A DNA stretch of 64,000 nt from Hallella mizrahii. Its GTDB lineage: Bacteria > Bacteroidota > Bacteroidia > Bacteroidales > Bacteroidaceae. Positions 33,295 to 43,122 of this stretch are shown piece by piece (the stretch's first letter is position 1; every line of letters starts with the position of its first letter). A program made the position numbers and the translations under genes. Under the pieces are notes generated by a model. The model saw only the letters and a list, made by a program, of their open reading frames with translations. It was not told the DNA's origin and ran no database searches. The DNA is taken from the NCBI RefSeq assembly GCF_009695775.1, contig NZ_VUNG01000012.1, positions 1 through 64,000 of the forward strand, given 5' to 3'.

Positions 33295-35244
33295 ATGTCA
33301 CAAATAGATTCTAAGATTCCTGAAGGCCCTTTGGCTGAAAAATGGACCAACTATAAAGCACATCAGAAACTGGTCAACCCCGCCAACAAGCGTAAGCTGA
33401 GCATTATCGTCGTGGGTACCGGCTTGGCTGGTGCCAGCGCAGCAGCCTCTTTAGGTGAGATGGGCTTCCACGTGATTAACTTCTGCATCCAGGATTCACC
33501 CCGCCGCGCTCACTCTATCGCTGCCCAGGGTGGTATCAATGCTGCAAAGAACTACCAAAACGACGGTGACTGCGTCTACCGTCTGTTCTACGATACAATC
33601 AAAGGTGGTGACTATCGCGCACGCGAGGCCAACGTCTATCGTCTGGCTGAGGTCAGCGCAAACATCATCGACCAGTGCGTCGCACAGGGTGTGCCTTTCG
33701 CACGTGAGTATGGTGGCATGCTCGCCAACCGCTCTTTCGGTGGTGTGCAGGTCAGCCGTACGTTCTATGCCAAGGGTCAGACCGGTCAGCAGTTGCTGCT
33801 CGGTGCTTACTCCTCTTTGATGAAAGAGGTCAACCGCGGCACTGTAGAGCTCCACACGCGTACCGAGATGGAGGACATCGTCATCATCGACGGTCGCGCA
33901 CGCGGTATCATTGCCAAGAATCTGGTAACCGGCAAGCTCGAGCGCTACTCTGCTCACGCTGTCTGCCTCGCTACCGGTGGATACGGCAACACCTACTTCC
34001 TCTCCACCAACGCCATGGGTTGCAACTGCACCGCTGCCCTGCAGGCGTACCGCAAGGGTGCTTACTTCGCTAACCCCTGTTTCGTTCAGATCCACCCGAC
34101 CTGTATTCCTGTACACGGTGACAAGCAGAGTAAGCTGACGCTGATGTCTGAGTCGCTGCGTAACGATGGCCGTATCTGGGTACCGAAAAAATTGGAGGAC
34201 GCCAAGAAACTCCAGCGTGGTGAGATCAAGGGCCGCGACATTCCTGAGGAAGACCGCGACTACTACTTGGAGCGCCGCTATCCTGCCTTTGGTAACCTCG
34301 TACCTCGTGACGTGGCTTCCCGTGCCGCTAAGGAGCGTACCGACAAGGGCTATGGCGTGAACAACACTGGTCTGGCTGTGTTCCTCGATTTCTCCGAGGC
34401 TTTCCAGCGCCTGGGCCGCGACGTTGTAGACCAGCGTTATGGCAACCTCTTCGACATGTATCAGGAGATCACCGACGTGGATCCGCATGACAACCCGATG
34501 ATGATCTTCCCCGCTATCCACTATACCATGGGTGGTCTGTGGGTAGACTATGAGTTGCAGACTTCCATCAAGGGCCTCTTCGCTCTGGGTGAGTGCAACT
34601 TCTCTGACCACGGTGCTAACCGTCTGGGTGCCTCTGCTTTGATGCAGGGCTTGAGCGATGGTTACTTCGTGATTCCTTATACTTTGCAGAACTATCTCTC
34701 TGACCAGATCACTGTGCCTTTGTACAGCACCGACCGTCCTGAGTTCGAGGAGGCTGAAAAAGGCGTGGAGGCTGAGATGCAGCGTCTGATGAACACTAAG
34801 TTCCACGACCAGAGTGTCGACTCTATCCACAAGAAGCTCTACGGCATCATGTGGAACTATGTCGGTATGGCACGTAATAAGGAGGGACTGGAAAAGGCTC
34901 TGAAGATGCTCAAGGACATCCGCGTAGAGTTCGACGAGCACGTGCGCATCCCTGGCTCTCGTGAGGGTCTGAACGTAGAGCTTGACAAGGCTATCCACCT
35001 GCGTGACTTCATCACCATGGGCGAGCTGATCGCTTACGATGCCCTGAACCGAAACGAGAGCTGCGGCGGACACTTCCGCGAGGAGAGCCAGACCGAGGAC
35101 GGTGAGGCTAAGCGTGATGATGAGAACTACATGTATGTGGCTTGCTGGAAGTACAACGGCTCTGACGAGACGGCTCCTGAACTGCTCAAGGAAGACCTGA
35201 ACTACCAGTACATCAAGGTTCAGACGAGAAACTATAAATCTTAA
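33295..35244 (+). CDS. sdhA: Succinate dehydrogenase/fumarate reductase flavoprotein subunit
   Basis: The 649-residue flavoprotein has the FAD-binding [15 protein letters not shown] and the covalent-FAD region with [17 protein letters not shown]. Active-site motifs include [24 protein letters not shown] and the C-terminal GEC...[13 protein letters not shown]. It interconverts fumarate and succinate; in anaerobic Prevotella-like organisms fumarate respiration toward succinate is the expected direction. It starts 41 bp after the cytochrome subunit and is followed by the iron-sulfur subunit after 16 bp. Confidence 0.96.
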   Translation: MSQIDSKIPEGPLAEKWTNYKAHQKLVNPANKRKLSIIVVGTGLAGASAAASLGEMGFHVINFCIQDSPRRAHSIAAQGGINAAKNYQNDGDCVYRLFYDTIKGGDYRAREANVYRLAEVSANIIDQCVAQGVPFAREYGGMLANRSFGGVQVSRTFYAKGQTGQQLLLGAYSSLMKEVNRGTVELHTRTEMEDIVIIDGRARGIIAKNLVTGKLERYSAHAVCLATGGYGNTYFLSTNAMGCNCTAALQAYRKGAYFANPCFVQIHPTCIPVHGDKQSKLTLMSESLRNDGRIWVPKKLEDAKKLQRGEIKGRDIPEEDRDYYLERRYPAFGNLVPRDVASRAAKERTDKGYGVNNTGLAVFLDFSEAFQRLGRDVVDQRYGNLFDMYQEITDVDPHDNPMMIFPAIHYTMGGLWVDYELQTSIKGLFALGECNFSDHGANRLGASALMQGLSDGYFVIPYTLQNYLSDQITVPLYSTDRPEFEEAEKGVEAEMQRLMNTKFHDQSVDSIHKKLYGIMWNYVGMARNKEGLEKALKMLKDIRVEFDEHVRIPGSREGLNVELDKAIHLRDFITMGELIAYDALNRNESCGGHFREESQTEDGEAKRDDENYMYVACWKYNGSDETAPELLKEDLNYQYIKVQTRNYKS

Positions 35245-35260
35245 TTAAGGAATCAAGACA

Positions 35261-36016
35261 ATGGATACAAATATTTCATTCACACTGAAAGTATGGCGTC
35301 AGAATGGCCCTACGGCTGAGGGTCACTTTGATACCTTTGAGATGAAGGATATCCCCGGCGACACCTCTTTCCTGGAGATGCTGGACATCCTCAACGAGCA
35401 GCTCATCGAGGCCAACAAGGAGCCGTTCGTCTTTGACCACGACTGCCGCGAGGGTATCTGCGGTATGTGTTCGCTCTATATCAACGGCCATCCTCACGGA
35501 CCTGCTCAGGGCGCTACTACCTGTCAGCTCTACATGCGCCGCTTCCACGACGGCGACGTGATCACGGTGGAGCCGTGGCGTTCTGCTGCCTTCCCTGTTA
35601 TCAAGGACTGCATGGTCGACCGCTCTGCTTTTGACAAAATCATCGCCGCTGGTGGCTACACTTCCGTGCGCACGGGTCAGGCTCAGGATGCCAATGCCAT
35701 CCTTATTCCTAAGCAGGATGCCGACGAGGCTATGGACTGCGCTACCTGCATCGGTTGTGGTGCTTGCGTAGCAGCCTGCAAGAATGGCTCTGCCATGCTC
35801 TTCGTCAGCTCTAAGGTGAGCCAGCTCGCTCTGTTGCCACAAGGCCGTCCTGAGGCTGCAAAGCGTGCTAAGGCTATGGTCGCTAAGATGGAGGAGCTCG
35901 GATTCGGCAACTGCACCAATACTCGCGCCTGCGAGGCTGAGTGCCCGAAGAACGAGTCTATCGCCAACATCGCTCGTCTCAACCGCGAGTTCATCAAGGC
36001 TAAGTTGGCTGACTAA
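35261..36016 (+). CDS. sdhB: Succinate dehydrogenase/fumarate reductase iron-sulfur subunit
   Basis: The 251-residue electron-transfer subunit has a plant-type ferredoxin domain with the 2Fe-2S cysteines (CREGICGMC...C). The C-terminal ferredoxin domain has [17 protein letters not shown] and [13 protein letters not shown] for the remaining clusters. It passes electrons between the quinone site and FAD. It is the last gene of the operon and is followed by a terminator. Confidence 0.96.
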   Translation: MDTNISFTLKVWRQNGPTAEGHFDTFEMKDIPGDTSFLEMLDILNEQLIEANKEPFVFDHDCREGICGMCSLYINGHPHGPAQGATTCQLYMRRFHDGDVITVEPWRSAAFPVIKDCMVDRSAFDKIIAAGGYTSVRTGQAQDANAILIPKQDADEAMDCATCIGCGACVAACKNGSAMLFVSSKVSQLALLPQGRPEAAKRAKAMVAKMEELGFGNCTNTRACEAECPKNESIANIARLNREFIKAKLAD

Positions 36017-36031
36017 GCCGTGCCTATATAT

Positions 36032-36069
36032 AATAAGGAGTCAAGCAAAGGCTGGACTCCTTATTTTAT
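36032..36069 (+). terminator. Terminator of the sdh/frd operon
   Basis: An 11-bp perfect stem (36032-36042 AATAAGGAGTC with 36055-36065) with 12-nt loop is followed by TTATT. Confidence 0.8.
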
Positions 36070-36072
36070 TAT

Positions 36073-36174
36073 ATAGGGTACCACGTTTACAAGCATGATA
36101 CTCCATGCTTGAAGCATCAGTAAAAAGGCTATAAGCGTTTGGTAACAAGCAGTAAGCACCTGATGATACCCTAT
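36073..36174. ncRNA. Candidate structured RNA element (three-way junction)
   Basis: Nested complementary arms: P1 ATAGGGTA 36073-36080 with 36167-36174; hairpin P2 CAAGCATG 36090-36097 with 36104-36111; P3 CATCAG 36115-36120 with 36160-36165, enclosing a short hairpin capped by a GTAA tetraloop (TTG-GTAA-CAA). The layout suggests a folded RNA, but strand, promoter and family are unknown. Confidence 0.35.
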
Positions 36175-36210
36175 TGGTACAGGTCTATGAATGCTTACCC
36201 TACAGAAAAC

Positions 36211-36245
36211 AATGAGGGTCGACCCTCAACGGATCGACCCTCATT
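36211..36245 (-). terminator. Terminator of the predicted short reverse transcript
   Basis: A perfect 12-bp stem (36211-36222 AATGAGGGTCGA with 36234-36245). On the reverse strand it is followed by TGTTTTC, a better tail than on the forward strand. Confidence 0.6.
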
Positions 36246-36274
36246 CTGTTTCTTCAATAGGATTGCATTAATAC

Positions 36275-36391
36275 TTACTGATACCATACTTCTCCGCCAA
36301 GCTTTTGGCAGAGATTTTCTTCTTCATTCTTTTTCCTTTGGATGTCCTCCTCTTGGAAGATGCCAGCTAGGGTTTTACTACTTGTTTTCAT
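36275..36391 (-). CDS. Small 38-codon ORF on a predicted short transcript
   Basis: An ORF of 38 codons (MKTSSKTLAGIFQEEDIQRK... ending LGGEVWYQ) is served by a well-formed promoter at 36430-36461 and a hairpin at 36211-36245, giving a transcript of roughly 200 nt. A nested ORF of 19 codons in another frame (MKKKISAKSLAEKYGISKY, start at 36322) has an AAGGA-like ribosome-binding site 6-7 bp upstream. Which frame, if either, is translated cannot be told; the transcript may instead act as a small RNA. I do not recognise a family. Confidence 0.4.
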   Translation of the reverse strand: MKTSSKTLAGIFQEEDIQRKKNEEENLCQKLGGEVWYQ

Positions 36392-36429
36392 GGTCTTTAT
36401 TTAATGATTGGATATAAAGTTTCACGTTG

Positions 36430-36461
36430 CAAATATAGAAAATATATTTGATATAACCAAA
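36430..36461 (-). promoter_or_regulatory. Promoter of the short reverse transcript
   Basis: On the reverse strand, TTTG (36458-36461), a 20-bp spacer and TATATTTG (36430-36437), an exact consensus match. Confidence 0.7.
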
Positions 36462-36517
36462 TAAATTGCTGTCTTTTTGCGTTGTATAATGATAATTGTA
36501 GTGATTTTGAGTATTTT

Positions 36518-37738
36518 ATGTGTAAATTTGTAATAGATGACTTCATTTTGCAACATCGTAAGGACGATGTAAGACAACTTGCCTTGCAGGCCGACAGGTA
36601 TCCCGAAGTGGATATGCCTTATGTGCTGGACCAGATTGCTGGATGGAAAAAAGCCAAAGAGAAGGTTCCAAGGTGGGCTGAATGCAAGGACATCATCTAT
36701 CCTCCACATCTCAATATGGAGCAATGCAGCTCGCAAACGACGGCTGAATACAAACGACAACTTGCAGCGAAGATACTTGGTGCACAGCGAAAGAATATGA
36801 CCCTCGTGGATCTCACTGGCGGCTGGGGCGTGGATTTCTCGTTCCTGGCACAGATTTTTGGCAAGGCGGTATATGTGGAGCGTGATGAGCATTTGTGCCG
36901 TCTGGCACGTCATAATATGCCTTGTTTGGGCTTGTCTGACGCTGTTGTTGTCAACGACGACAGCACAAAGTATCTCGCAGAATTGAAGGATGACCGCCAA
37001 CGCTTCTTCTTTATTGATCCTGCCCGGCGTGATGTACAGGGTAGAAAGGTAGCCGGATTGGAGGCGTGTACGCCGGATGTGTTGCAGCTCTTCGACAAGA
37101 TGATGTCGCTGGCATCGGGCGTGATGATGAAACTCTCACCGATGCTTGACTGGCACGAGGCTGTCAAACAACTCAGAAAAGCCACGTCGCAAACTGTGGC
37201 CTTCGACGTGCATATACTCTCTGTACATAATGAGTGCAAAGAGTTGTTGGTGGTGGCTACGCATCATCAACATCCACTGACGGTGACCTGCGTCAATGAT
37301 GGCGAGACGTTTTCATATTATGCAGAGGAAGAGATGACGTCTGCTATCCGCTACAGCAATGCAGAGCAACTGCAAGGCAGGCGTTTTTTATATGTTCCGA
37401 ATGCCAGTCTGATGAAAGCGGGATGCTTCCCAGAGCTGTGCGCGAGATATGATTTGGAAATGGCAGATGCCAATTCTCATCTGTTTCTTTCACAGGAGAT
37501 GATTCCGGATTTTCCCGGCCGTCAGTTTGAAATTTTAGCCATTTCATCACTAAATAAACGTGAGGTGAGACAGACACTGAAAGATCTTGGGCAGGCCAAC
37601 GTGGCTGTCCGTAACTTTCCCATGACCGCTGTGGAACTTCGTAAACGGCTCCATCTGCGCGATGGGGGCAATAGCTATATATTTGCTACCACCATCCAGC
37701 GCAAGCATCTCCTGTTTTTGTGTCGTCCTATCTCGTAA
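36518..37738 (+). CDS. Class I SAM-dependent methyltransferase with THUMP-like C-terminus
   Basis: Started at the ATG at 36518 (MCKFVIDDFILQHRKDD), the protein has 406 residues. Motif I is LVDLTGGWGVDFSFLA, then an acidic VERDEHLC and a catalytic-like FIDPARRD. The C-terminal third is the THUMP-like domain found in these Bacteroidota enzymes. It probably methylates RNA or ribosomal protein; the substrate is not known. A TTG at 36482 would add 12 residues but no better context. The stop is immediately followed by a 22-bp tandem array. Confidence 0.8.
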   Translation: MCKFVIDDFILQHRKDDVRQLALQADRYPEVDMPYVLDQIAGWKKAKEKVPRWAECKDIIYPPHLNMEQCSSQTTAEYKRQLAAKILGAQRKNMTLVDLTGGWGVDFSFLAQIFGKAVYVERDEHLCRLARHNMPCLGLSDAVVVNDDSTKYLAELKDDRQRFFFIDPARRDVQGRKVAGLEACTPDVLQLFDKMMSLASGVMMKLSPMLDWHEAVKQLRKATSQTVAFDVHILSVHNECKELLVVATHHQHPLTVTCVNDGETFSYYAEEEMTSAIRYSNAEQLQGRRFLYVPNASLMKAGCFPELCARYDLEMADANSHLFLSQEMIPDFPGRQFEILAISSLNKREVRQTLKDLGQANVAVRNFPMTAVELRKRLHLRDGGNSYIFATTIQRKHLLFLCRPIS

Positions 37739-37740
37739 TC

Positions 37741-37850
37741 CAACAACAGAGTTTCTGATTTCCGGCGACAGAGTCTCCAATTTTCTACAACAGAGTCACT
37801 GATTTCCGGCGACAGATTCTCTATTTTCCAACAACAGAGTCTCGCTTTAT
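37741..37850. repeat. Tandem array, five 22-bp units alternating as 44-bp dimers
   Basis: ACAGA recurs at 37746, 37768, 37790, 37812 and 37834, exactly 22 bp apart. Odd units contain CAACAGAGT and even units GGCGACAGA. The array starts 3 bp after the methyltransferase stop codon. Confidence 0.9.
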
Positions 37851-37956
37851 ACACAGCTGTGTGGAGTGTTTCTCTATTTTCTTTAAACGTGGTTTCTTTA
37901 TGACATCGGGTAGAGGTCAGCCTGTTGGATAGAAATTGTTAATTTGATCAATAACT

Positions 37957-37987
37957 TTTGCTATTTGACTTAAAATCACTAACTTTG
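37957..37987 (+). promoter_or_regulatory. Promoter of the GNAT-like gene
   Basis: TTTG (37957-37960), a 19-bp spacer and TAACTTTG (37980-37987), 35 bp before the start codon. Confidence 0.7.
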
Positions 37988-38022
37988 CAAGTCTTTAATG
38001 GTTAAATATAAGAGATTCGTTC

Positions 38023-39165
38023 ATGTCCGTAGAAATTAAAAAGGTAGAGACTCGCAAAGAGCTCACCACATTTATAGACTTCCACTATGACCTTTATGCA
38101 GGTTGCCCATACGATGTACCCAATCTGTTCATTGATGAGATGACGACACTGCGCAAAGACAAAAATGTGGCTTTTGACTTCTGTGAGGCAGAATATTATC
38201 TTGCTTATAAGAATGGTAAGCTGGCTGGCCGTGTGGCAGCCATTATCAACCATCGCGCCAATGAGCGTTGGAATGTCAAGGACGTGCGTTTTGGGTGGCT
38301 CGACTTCATAGATGACACGGAGGTGAGCCAGGCCTTGCTCGACGCTGTAGCTGAATATGGTCGCAAGAAAGGCATGAACTCTGTTGTCGGTCCGCTCGGT
38401 TTCACTGACCTCGACCCTGAAGGTATGCTCATCTGGGGCTTTGACAAGCTTGGAACCATGCCTACCATCTATAACTATGCCTACTATCCTGAGCACATGG
38501 AAAAGATGGGAGGATGGGAGAAAGACAACGACTATGTAGAATATTATATGCCCGTGCCCGATAAGGTGCCCGAGAAATATGAGAAGCTCGCTACGATTAT
38601 TGAGAAGAGATACAATCTGCATGTGAAGAAGATCACCAAGGCCGATATCCACAACGGCTATGCACACGAGGTCTTCCGCGTCATCAATGAAACGTATAAA
38701 GACTTGTATGGCTTTGTGGAGCTTACAGAGCGGCAGATCGATCAGTATGTCAAATCGTATATGCCGGGCTTGGATCTCAATCTCGTAACGGTGATTGTTG
38801 ACGGCAACAACAATGACCGCATCGCCGGAGTAGGCATTACCATGCCTTCGCTTTCCCATGCCTTGCAGAAGTGTCACCGCGGCCGCTTGCTGCCTTTCGG
38901 CTGGTGGCATGTGCTCAGAGCTGCCAAATTCCACAAAACCGATGGCGTGGACTTGCTGCTCATCGGCTTCCGTCCTGAATACCGTGCCAAAGGAGCCAAC
39001 GCTCTGCTCTTCGCCGACTTGATCCCAAGATACATCGACTATGGTTTCAAGTGGGGAGAATCGCAGGTGGAGATGGAAAGCAACAGTGGTGTGCAAAGCC
39101 AGTGGAGCGCGCTGGAGCATATCAATCATAAGCGTCGCCGGTGCTATCGCAAAGCCATCGGCTGA
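38023..39165 (+). CDS. GNAT-like N-acetyltransferase family protein
   Basis: The 380-residue protein belongs to a conserved Bacteroidota group with two GNAT-like halves: an N-terminal part (YYLAYKNGKLAGRVAAIINHRANERW...FGWLDF, then GMNSVVGPLGFTDLDPEGML) and a C-terminal half (RIAGVGITMPSLSHAL, LLLIGFRPEYRAKGANALLF). Acetyl transfer is suggested by the fold; no substrate is known. It is single, with its own promoter, followed after 38 bp by parE. Confidence 0.7.
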   Translation: MSVEIKKVETRKELTTFIDFHYDLYAGCPYDVPNLFIDEMTTLRKDKNVAFDFCEAEYYLAYKNGKLAGRVAAIINHRANERWNVKDVRFGWLDFIDDTEVSQALLDAVAEYGRKKGMNSVVGPLGFTDLDPEGMLIWGFDKLGTMPTIYNYAYYPEHMEKMGGWEKDNDYVEYYMPVPDKVPEKYEKLATIIEKRYNLHVKKITKADIHNGYAHEVFRVINETYKDLYGFVELTERQIDQYVKSYMPGLDLNLVTVIVDGNNNDRIAGVGITMPSLSHALQKCHRGRLLPFGWWHVLRAAKFHKTDGVDLLLIGFRPEYRAKGANALLFADLIPRYIDYGFKWGESQVEMESNSGVQSQWSALEHINHKRRRCYRKAIG

Positions 39166-39203
39166 TGAAATTGTCTTTAACCCCTCATCCTATCTATAAC
39201 TAA

Positions 39204-41192
39204 ATGTCTGAAAATAAAAATAATAAAAACAGTTCGCAAGAACAGCCCACAGTGGCTTACACTGATGATAACATACGCCACCTCAGTGACATGGAGCATG
39301 TACGTACACGTCCCGGTATGTATATCGGGCGCTTGGGCGACGGCTCGCTGCCTGAAGACGGCGTGTATGTGCTCCTGAAGGAGGTCATCGACAACTCCAT
39401 CGATGAGTTTAAGATGCATGCCGGAGATCGCATAGAAGTGGATATTATCGACAATCTGAGCGTATCGGTACGGGACTATGGACGTGGCATTCCTCAGGGC
39501 AAACTCGTTGAGGCGGTCTCGGTGCTCAATACAGGAGGCAAATACGATTCCAAGGCTTTTAAGAAAAGCGTGGGATTGAACGGCGTCGGTGTCAAGGCCG
39601 TCAATGCTTTGAGTTCCCGCTTTGAGGTGAAGAGTTATCGTGACGGTACGGTACGCTGCTTGGTCTTTGAGAAAGGCGTACTGAAAGAAGACCATACCGA
39701 AGAGACACAGGACGAGAATGGAACCTATATCTTCTTCCGTCCTGACGATACGCTGTTTAAGAACTATTCATTCCATGACGAGTTTGTGGAGACCATGCTC
39801 CGCAACTACACCTACCTCAACTCTGGTCTGACTATCATGTACAACGGGCGGCGCATCAAGAGCCGCAACGGCTTGGAGGACTTGCTGGTTGACAATATGA
39901 CAGTCGATCCGCTCTATCCCATCGTACATATCAAAGGAGAAGACATAGAGATCGCTTTTACCCATACCAATCAGTATGGCGAGGAGTATCATAGCTTTGT
40001 CAACGGACAGCATACCACACAGGGCGGTACGCATCAGAGTGCCTTCAAAGAGCATATTGCCAAAACGATTAAGGAGTTCTTTGATAAGAATTACGAGTAC
40101 ACCGATATCCGCAATGGTATCGTTGCCGCTATCGCCATCAACGTGGAAGAACCCGTGTTTGAGAGTCAGACAAAGATCAAGCTTGGCTCTACACTCATGG
40201 AACCCGGAGGTGAGACAATTAATAAATATGTCGGTGATTTCATCAAGCGCGAGGTCGACAACTACCTGCATATCCATAAAGAGGATGTCGCTGACGTACT
40301 GGAAAACAAGATCAAGGAGAGTGAGCGGGAACGTAAGGCAATGGCCGGTGTCACCAAGTTGGCACGTGAACGCGCCAAGAAAGCCAATCTCCACAACCGC
40401 AAACTTCGCGACTGTCGCATCCATTTCTGTGATGTCCGCGACGACCGCAAGGAGGAATCTTCCATCTTTATCACCGAAGGAGATTCCGCAAGTGGTAGTA
40501 TCACCAAGAGCCGCGACGTCAACACGCAGGCTGTCTTCTCACTGAGAGGAAAGCCTCTCAATTGCTTCGGTCTATCTAAAAAGGTGGTCTATGAGAATGA
40601 AGAGTTCAACCTCCTTCAAGCAGCCTTGAACATCGAGGACGGGCTTGATGACCTGAGATACAATAAGGTGATCGTGGCCACCGATGCCGATGTTGACGGT
40701 ATGCACATCCGTTTGCTGGTCATCACCTTCTTCTTGCAGTTCTATCCCGAGCTGATCAAGAAGGGCCATGTCTATGTCTTGCAGACGCCACTCTTCCGTG
40801 TTCGTAACCGTCGCTCTAAGATCAAGAACAAGCAAGTCATCGCTAACGCAGATGCCAAACTGCTGAAGAATGAGAAGAAAAGCGACTTCATCACCCGTTA
40901 CTGTTATACTGAGCAAGAGCGTCTTGACGCGATTCGCGACCTTGGACCCGACCCGGAGATCACACGATTCAAAGGATTGGGTGAGATCTCGCCCGATGAG
41001 TTTGCGCATTTCATCGGCCCGGACATACGACTCGAGCAGGTCACCTTGCACAAAAACGACCAAGTACAGAAGCTACTGGAATACTACATGGGCAAGAATA
41101 CCATGGAGCGTCAGAACTTCATCATTGACAATTTGGTGATCGAGGAGGACAAGCCCGAGGGGGAAGAGACAAATGTCGATGACGGAGAATAA
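39204..41192 (+). CDS. parE: DNA topoisomerase IV subunit B (type IIA topoisomerase)
   Basis: The 662-residue GyrB/ParE-type ATPase subunit has the GHKL motifs [17 protein letters not shown] and [14 protein letters not shown]. The transducer domain has QGGTHQSAF, and the TOPRIM domain has [10 protein letters not shown] and [12 protein letters not shown]. The size and lack of a long insert fit ParE rather than gyrase B, but the distinction is not certain from sequence alone. It decatenates replicated DNA with ParA/ParC. The stop codon is followed after 1 bp by a 22-bp tandem array. Confidence 0.93.
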   Translation: MSENKNNKNSSQEQPTVAYTDDNIRHLSDMEHVRTRPGMYIGRLGDGSLPEDGVYVLLKEVIDNSIDEFKMHAGDRIEVDIIDNLSVSVRDYGRGIPQGKLVEAVSVLNTGGKYDSKAFKKSVGLNGVGVKAVNALSSRFEVKSYRDGTVRCLVFEKGVLKEDHTEETQDENGTYIFFRPDDTLFKNYSFHDEFVETMLRNYTYLNSGLTIMYNGRRIKSRNGLEDLLVDNMTVDPLYPIVHIKGEDIEIAFTHTNQYGEEYHSFVNGQHTTQGGTHQSAFKEHIAKTIKEFFDKNYEYTDIRNGIVAAIAINVEEPVFESQTKIKLGSTLMEPGGETINKYVGDFIKREVDNYLHIHKEDVADVLENKIKESERERKAMAGVTKLARERAKKANLHNRKLRDCRIHFCDVRDDRKEESSIFITEGDSASGSITKSRDVNTQAVFSLRGKPLNCFGLSKKVVYENEEFNLLQAALNIEDGLDDLRYNKVIVATDADVDGMHIRLLVITFFLQFYPELIKKGHVYVLQTPLFRVRNRRSKIKNKQVIANADAKLLKNEKKSDFITRYCYTEQERLDAIRDLGPDPEITRFKGLGEISPDEFAHFIGPDIRLEQVTLHKNDQVQKLLEYYMGKNTMERQNFIIDNLVIEEDKPEGEETNVDDGE

Positions 41193-41193
41193 A

Positions 41194-41302
41194 GGCATCT
41201 GCACTGATAAAAAGGGTGATGTATCTTCTAAAAAACGGATGATGTCTGTCATCAACACGGAAGATGCTCCTTTTAAAAACGGATGATGTCTCTAATCAAC
41301 CA
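41194..41302. repeat. Tandem array, five ~22-bp units, downstream of parE
   Basis: Units start GG at 41194, 41215, 41237, 41259 and 41281. Units alternate between those ending AAAAAC and those containing GGATGATGTCT...ATCAAC, again a 44-bp dimer. Confidence 0.9.
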
Positions 41303-41353
41303 GGGCAAAGAAAAGTATATGATACCACAAAGGGAAGGAGGATATGACGGTTT

Positions 41354-41827
41354 ATGAATCAAGATCAGAAACAACGGATAGGTCTGTTTGTAGGTTCCTT
41401 TGATCCGTTTACGATAGGGCACGACGAAATCGTGCGGCGGGCGTTGCCGCTATTCGACAAATTGGTCATTGGAGTAGGGGATAATCCCCGCAAGCAACAT
41501 GCCTACTCGATAGAAGAGCGCGTAAACGCCATTCAGAGGCTCTACAGCGGTGAGAAACGTATCGAGGTGATACCTTATAATGATTTAGCCGTAGACCTCG
41601 CTCAGCGCGTCGGAGCGCATTATGTCGTCAAAGGCGTCAGGTCGGTACAAGACTTCGAATATGAGCGTGTGCAGGCCGACTACAATCGCAAGTTAGGCGG
41701 TTTGGAGACCCTGCTGATCTACGCCAGTCCGGAGATGACAAGCATCTCCTCCACAGCTTATCGCGAGCTGGTCCACTTCCATAAAGATGCTTCATGGATG
41801 TTGCCGGGAGGAAAGAAACGGAAATAG
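41354..41827 (+). CDS. coaD: Phosphopantetheine adenylyltransferase
   Basis: The 157-residue nucleotidyltransferase has the GSFDPFTIGHDEIVRRA motif (HxGH variant T.GH) and the C-terminal ISSTAYRELVHF (ISST.R type). It makes dephospho-CoA from 4'-phosphopantetheine and ATP. Tandem 22-bp arrays carrying a GGATGT motif lie on both sides of the gene. Confidence 0.95.
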   Translation: MNQDQKQRIGLFVGSFDPFTIGHDEIVRRALPLFDKLVIGVGDNPRKQHAYSIEERVNAIQRLYSGEKRIEVIPYNDLAVDLAQRVGAHYVVKGVRSVQDFEYERVQADYNRKLGGLETLLIYASPEMTSISSTAYRELVHFHKDASWMLPGGKKRK

Positions 41828-41876
41828 AGGGCTTGAAAGGTCATCTAATGCTTGGGTTCCGTACGTTGCATACAAT

Positions 41877-41963
41877 AGGCGTTTTTAGAGCATATAACGG
41901 ATGTCCTTACAATATATGATAGATGTTTTTAGAATACATCACGGATGTTCATTGATTATTTCG
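41877..41963. repeat. Tandem array, four 22-bp units, between coaD and ybeY
   Basis: Units start at 41877, 41899, 41921 and 41943. Units 1 and 3 share GTTTTTAGA, units 2 and 4 share GGATGT. The GGATGT motif also occurs in the array at 41194-41302, so these two arrays may be one family. Confidence 0.85.
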
Positions 41964-41982
41964 ACTTTTAATCCACAACAAT

Positions 41983-42408
41983 ATGATTAGTTATCAGTCA
42001 GACGGCGTGAAGATGCCGGAGTTTAATCATCGTTCTACCACGGCTTGGATCAAAGCAGTAGCAGCCACCTATGGCCGGCGTGTAGGAGAGATCGGCTATA
42101 TGTTTGTCAGCGACGAGAAGATTCTTGAGGTCAACAACCAGTATCTTGGCCATGACTACTACACCGACATCATCACGTTTGACTATGACGAGGGTGATGT
42201 AATCAATGGTGACATCGTCATCTCGCTGGACACGGTGCGCAGCAATGCTGAGCAGTTTGGCAAGGCCTACGATGATGAGTTGCATCGCGTCATTATTCAT
42301 GGCATTCTGCATCTCTGTGGCATCAACGACAAAGGGCCTGGTGAGCGCGAGATCATGGAAGCCAATGAGGACAAGGCTTTGGCCATGCTTCCTACGTATT
42401 TGGGTTGA
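41983..42408 (+). CDS. ybeY: Endoribonuclease YbeY (rRNA maturation)
   Basis: The 141-residue metalloprotein has the zinc motif HGILHLCGIND. The canonical form is HGxLHLxGYDH, so the third ligand is Asp instead of His, as seen in Bacteroidota relatives. It participates in 16S rRNA 3' processing and ribosome quality control. It starts 20 bp after a tandem array and is followed by another one. Confidence 0.9.
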   Translation: MISYQSDGVKMPEFNHRSTTAWIKAVAATYGRRVGEIGYMFVSDEKILEVNNQYLGHDYYTDIITFDYDEGDVINGDIVISLDTVRSNAEQFGKAYDDELHRVIIHGILHLCGINDKGPGEREIMEANEDKALAMLPTYLG

Positions 42409-42474
42409 CAATGTATCGGCTCGCTCAGCTTACGTCTCCCTTGCTGTTTCCCAGTAAGCCTGCAAGTCTTTATT

Positions 42475-42562
42475 GCATAGCGTTTATAGCTTTACAGCGC
42501 GTCTATAAAGGTTCTATGGCACGTTTGTGTCGGTTCTATAGCGTATGATCTAACGCTGATTT
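42475..42562. repeat. Tandem array, four 22-bp units, downstream of ybeY
   Basis: Units start GCAT/GCGC/GCAC/GCGT at 42475, 42497, 42519 and 42541, exactly 22 bp apart. Units 2 and 3 share GGTTCTAT. Confidence 0.75.
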
Positions 42563-42582
42563 TTCAGTCTCCTTCATATAGA

Positions 42583-42621
42583 AAGAGCCCCGCATTCCTA
42601 TTTGGAGAGCGGGGCACTTTT
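42583..42621. terminator. Bidirectional terminator between ybeY and the AraC-type gene
   Basis: A stem AAGAGCCCCGC (42583-42593) with GCGGGGCACTTTT (42609-42621) sits between convergent genes. Confidence 0.8.
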
Positions 42622-42622
42622 G

Positions 42623-42970
42623 TTATTTCTTTCTGTATTCTGTGGGTGTCATGCCGTATTTCTTTACGAAGATCCGATAGAACGTCTGTGGTGCTGGGAT
42701 GCCACATTCGCGTGCTACGGCTTCAACAGAGTATTCTTGATGCTCTTTGAGCAGCCTCACGGCATAGTCCAGCCGGAGGTTGTTGACGTAGTTGACAAAG
42801 TTGGTGCCTGCAAAGCGGACGAAGAGCTGACCAAACTTGTTTCTGGGCACATACACCCGATTCGTCACATCTTCACGCGAGAGGCGTGGCTGGAGGAACA
42901 TCTTCTCATGGACAATATAATATTCAATGCGCTGGAAGAGAGCCTCGTCGAGGTCAATCGGGTTTGGCAT
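42623..42970 (-). CDS. Short AraC-family DNA-binding protein
   Basis: The 115-residue protein is only an AraC/XylS DNA-binding domain with a short N-terminal arm. The first HTH is SREDVTNRVYVPRNKFGQLF, then NFVNYVNNLRLDYAVRLL, and the second HTH is SVEAVARECGIPAPQTFYRIFVKKYGMTPTEYRKK. There is no sensor domain, so it may respond to its own level or to a partner. Its promoter is at 43002-43033 on the reverse strand. Target genes are unknown. Confidence 0.88.
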   Translation of the reverse strand: MPNPIDLDEALFQRIEYYIVHEKMFLQPRLSREDVTNRVYVPRNKFGQLFVRFAGTNFVNYVNNLRLDYAVRLLKEHQEYSVEAVARECGIPAPQTFYRIFVKKYGMTPTEYRKK

Positions 42971-43001
42971 AATCGTTGTTTTATATAGTTATTTAATGTA
43001 G

Positions 43002-43033
43002 CAAATTTAATCATTAAATAATTATCCACCAAC
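43002..43033 (-). promoter_or_regulatory. Promoter of the AraC-type gene
   Basis: On the reverse strand, GTTG (43030-43033), a 20-bp spacer and TAAATTTG (43002-43009). Confidence 0.65.
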
Positions 43034-43122
43034 GATTTTACACCTGTTGTTCTCTCAAAACAGCACATGATGTTTAAATTGTGAATGATTGAGACATAGT
43101 TTTAAACATTGTTGACAGTATG

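Noticed and set aside
33496..35073. 525-codon reverse-strand open frame
   Set aside because: Antisense shadow of the flavoprotein gene sdhA; no recognisable domain.
37741..42562. Regular 22-bp repeats considered as a CRISPR array
   Set aside because: Units follow each other without spacers and differ in sequence between sites; no cas genes are near.
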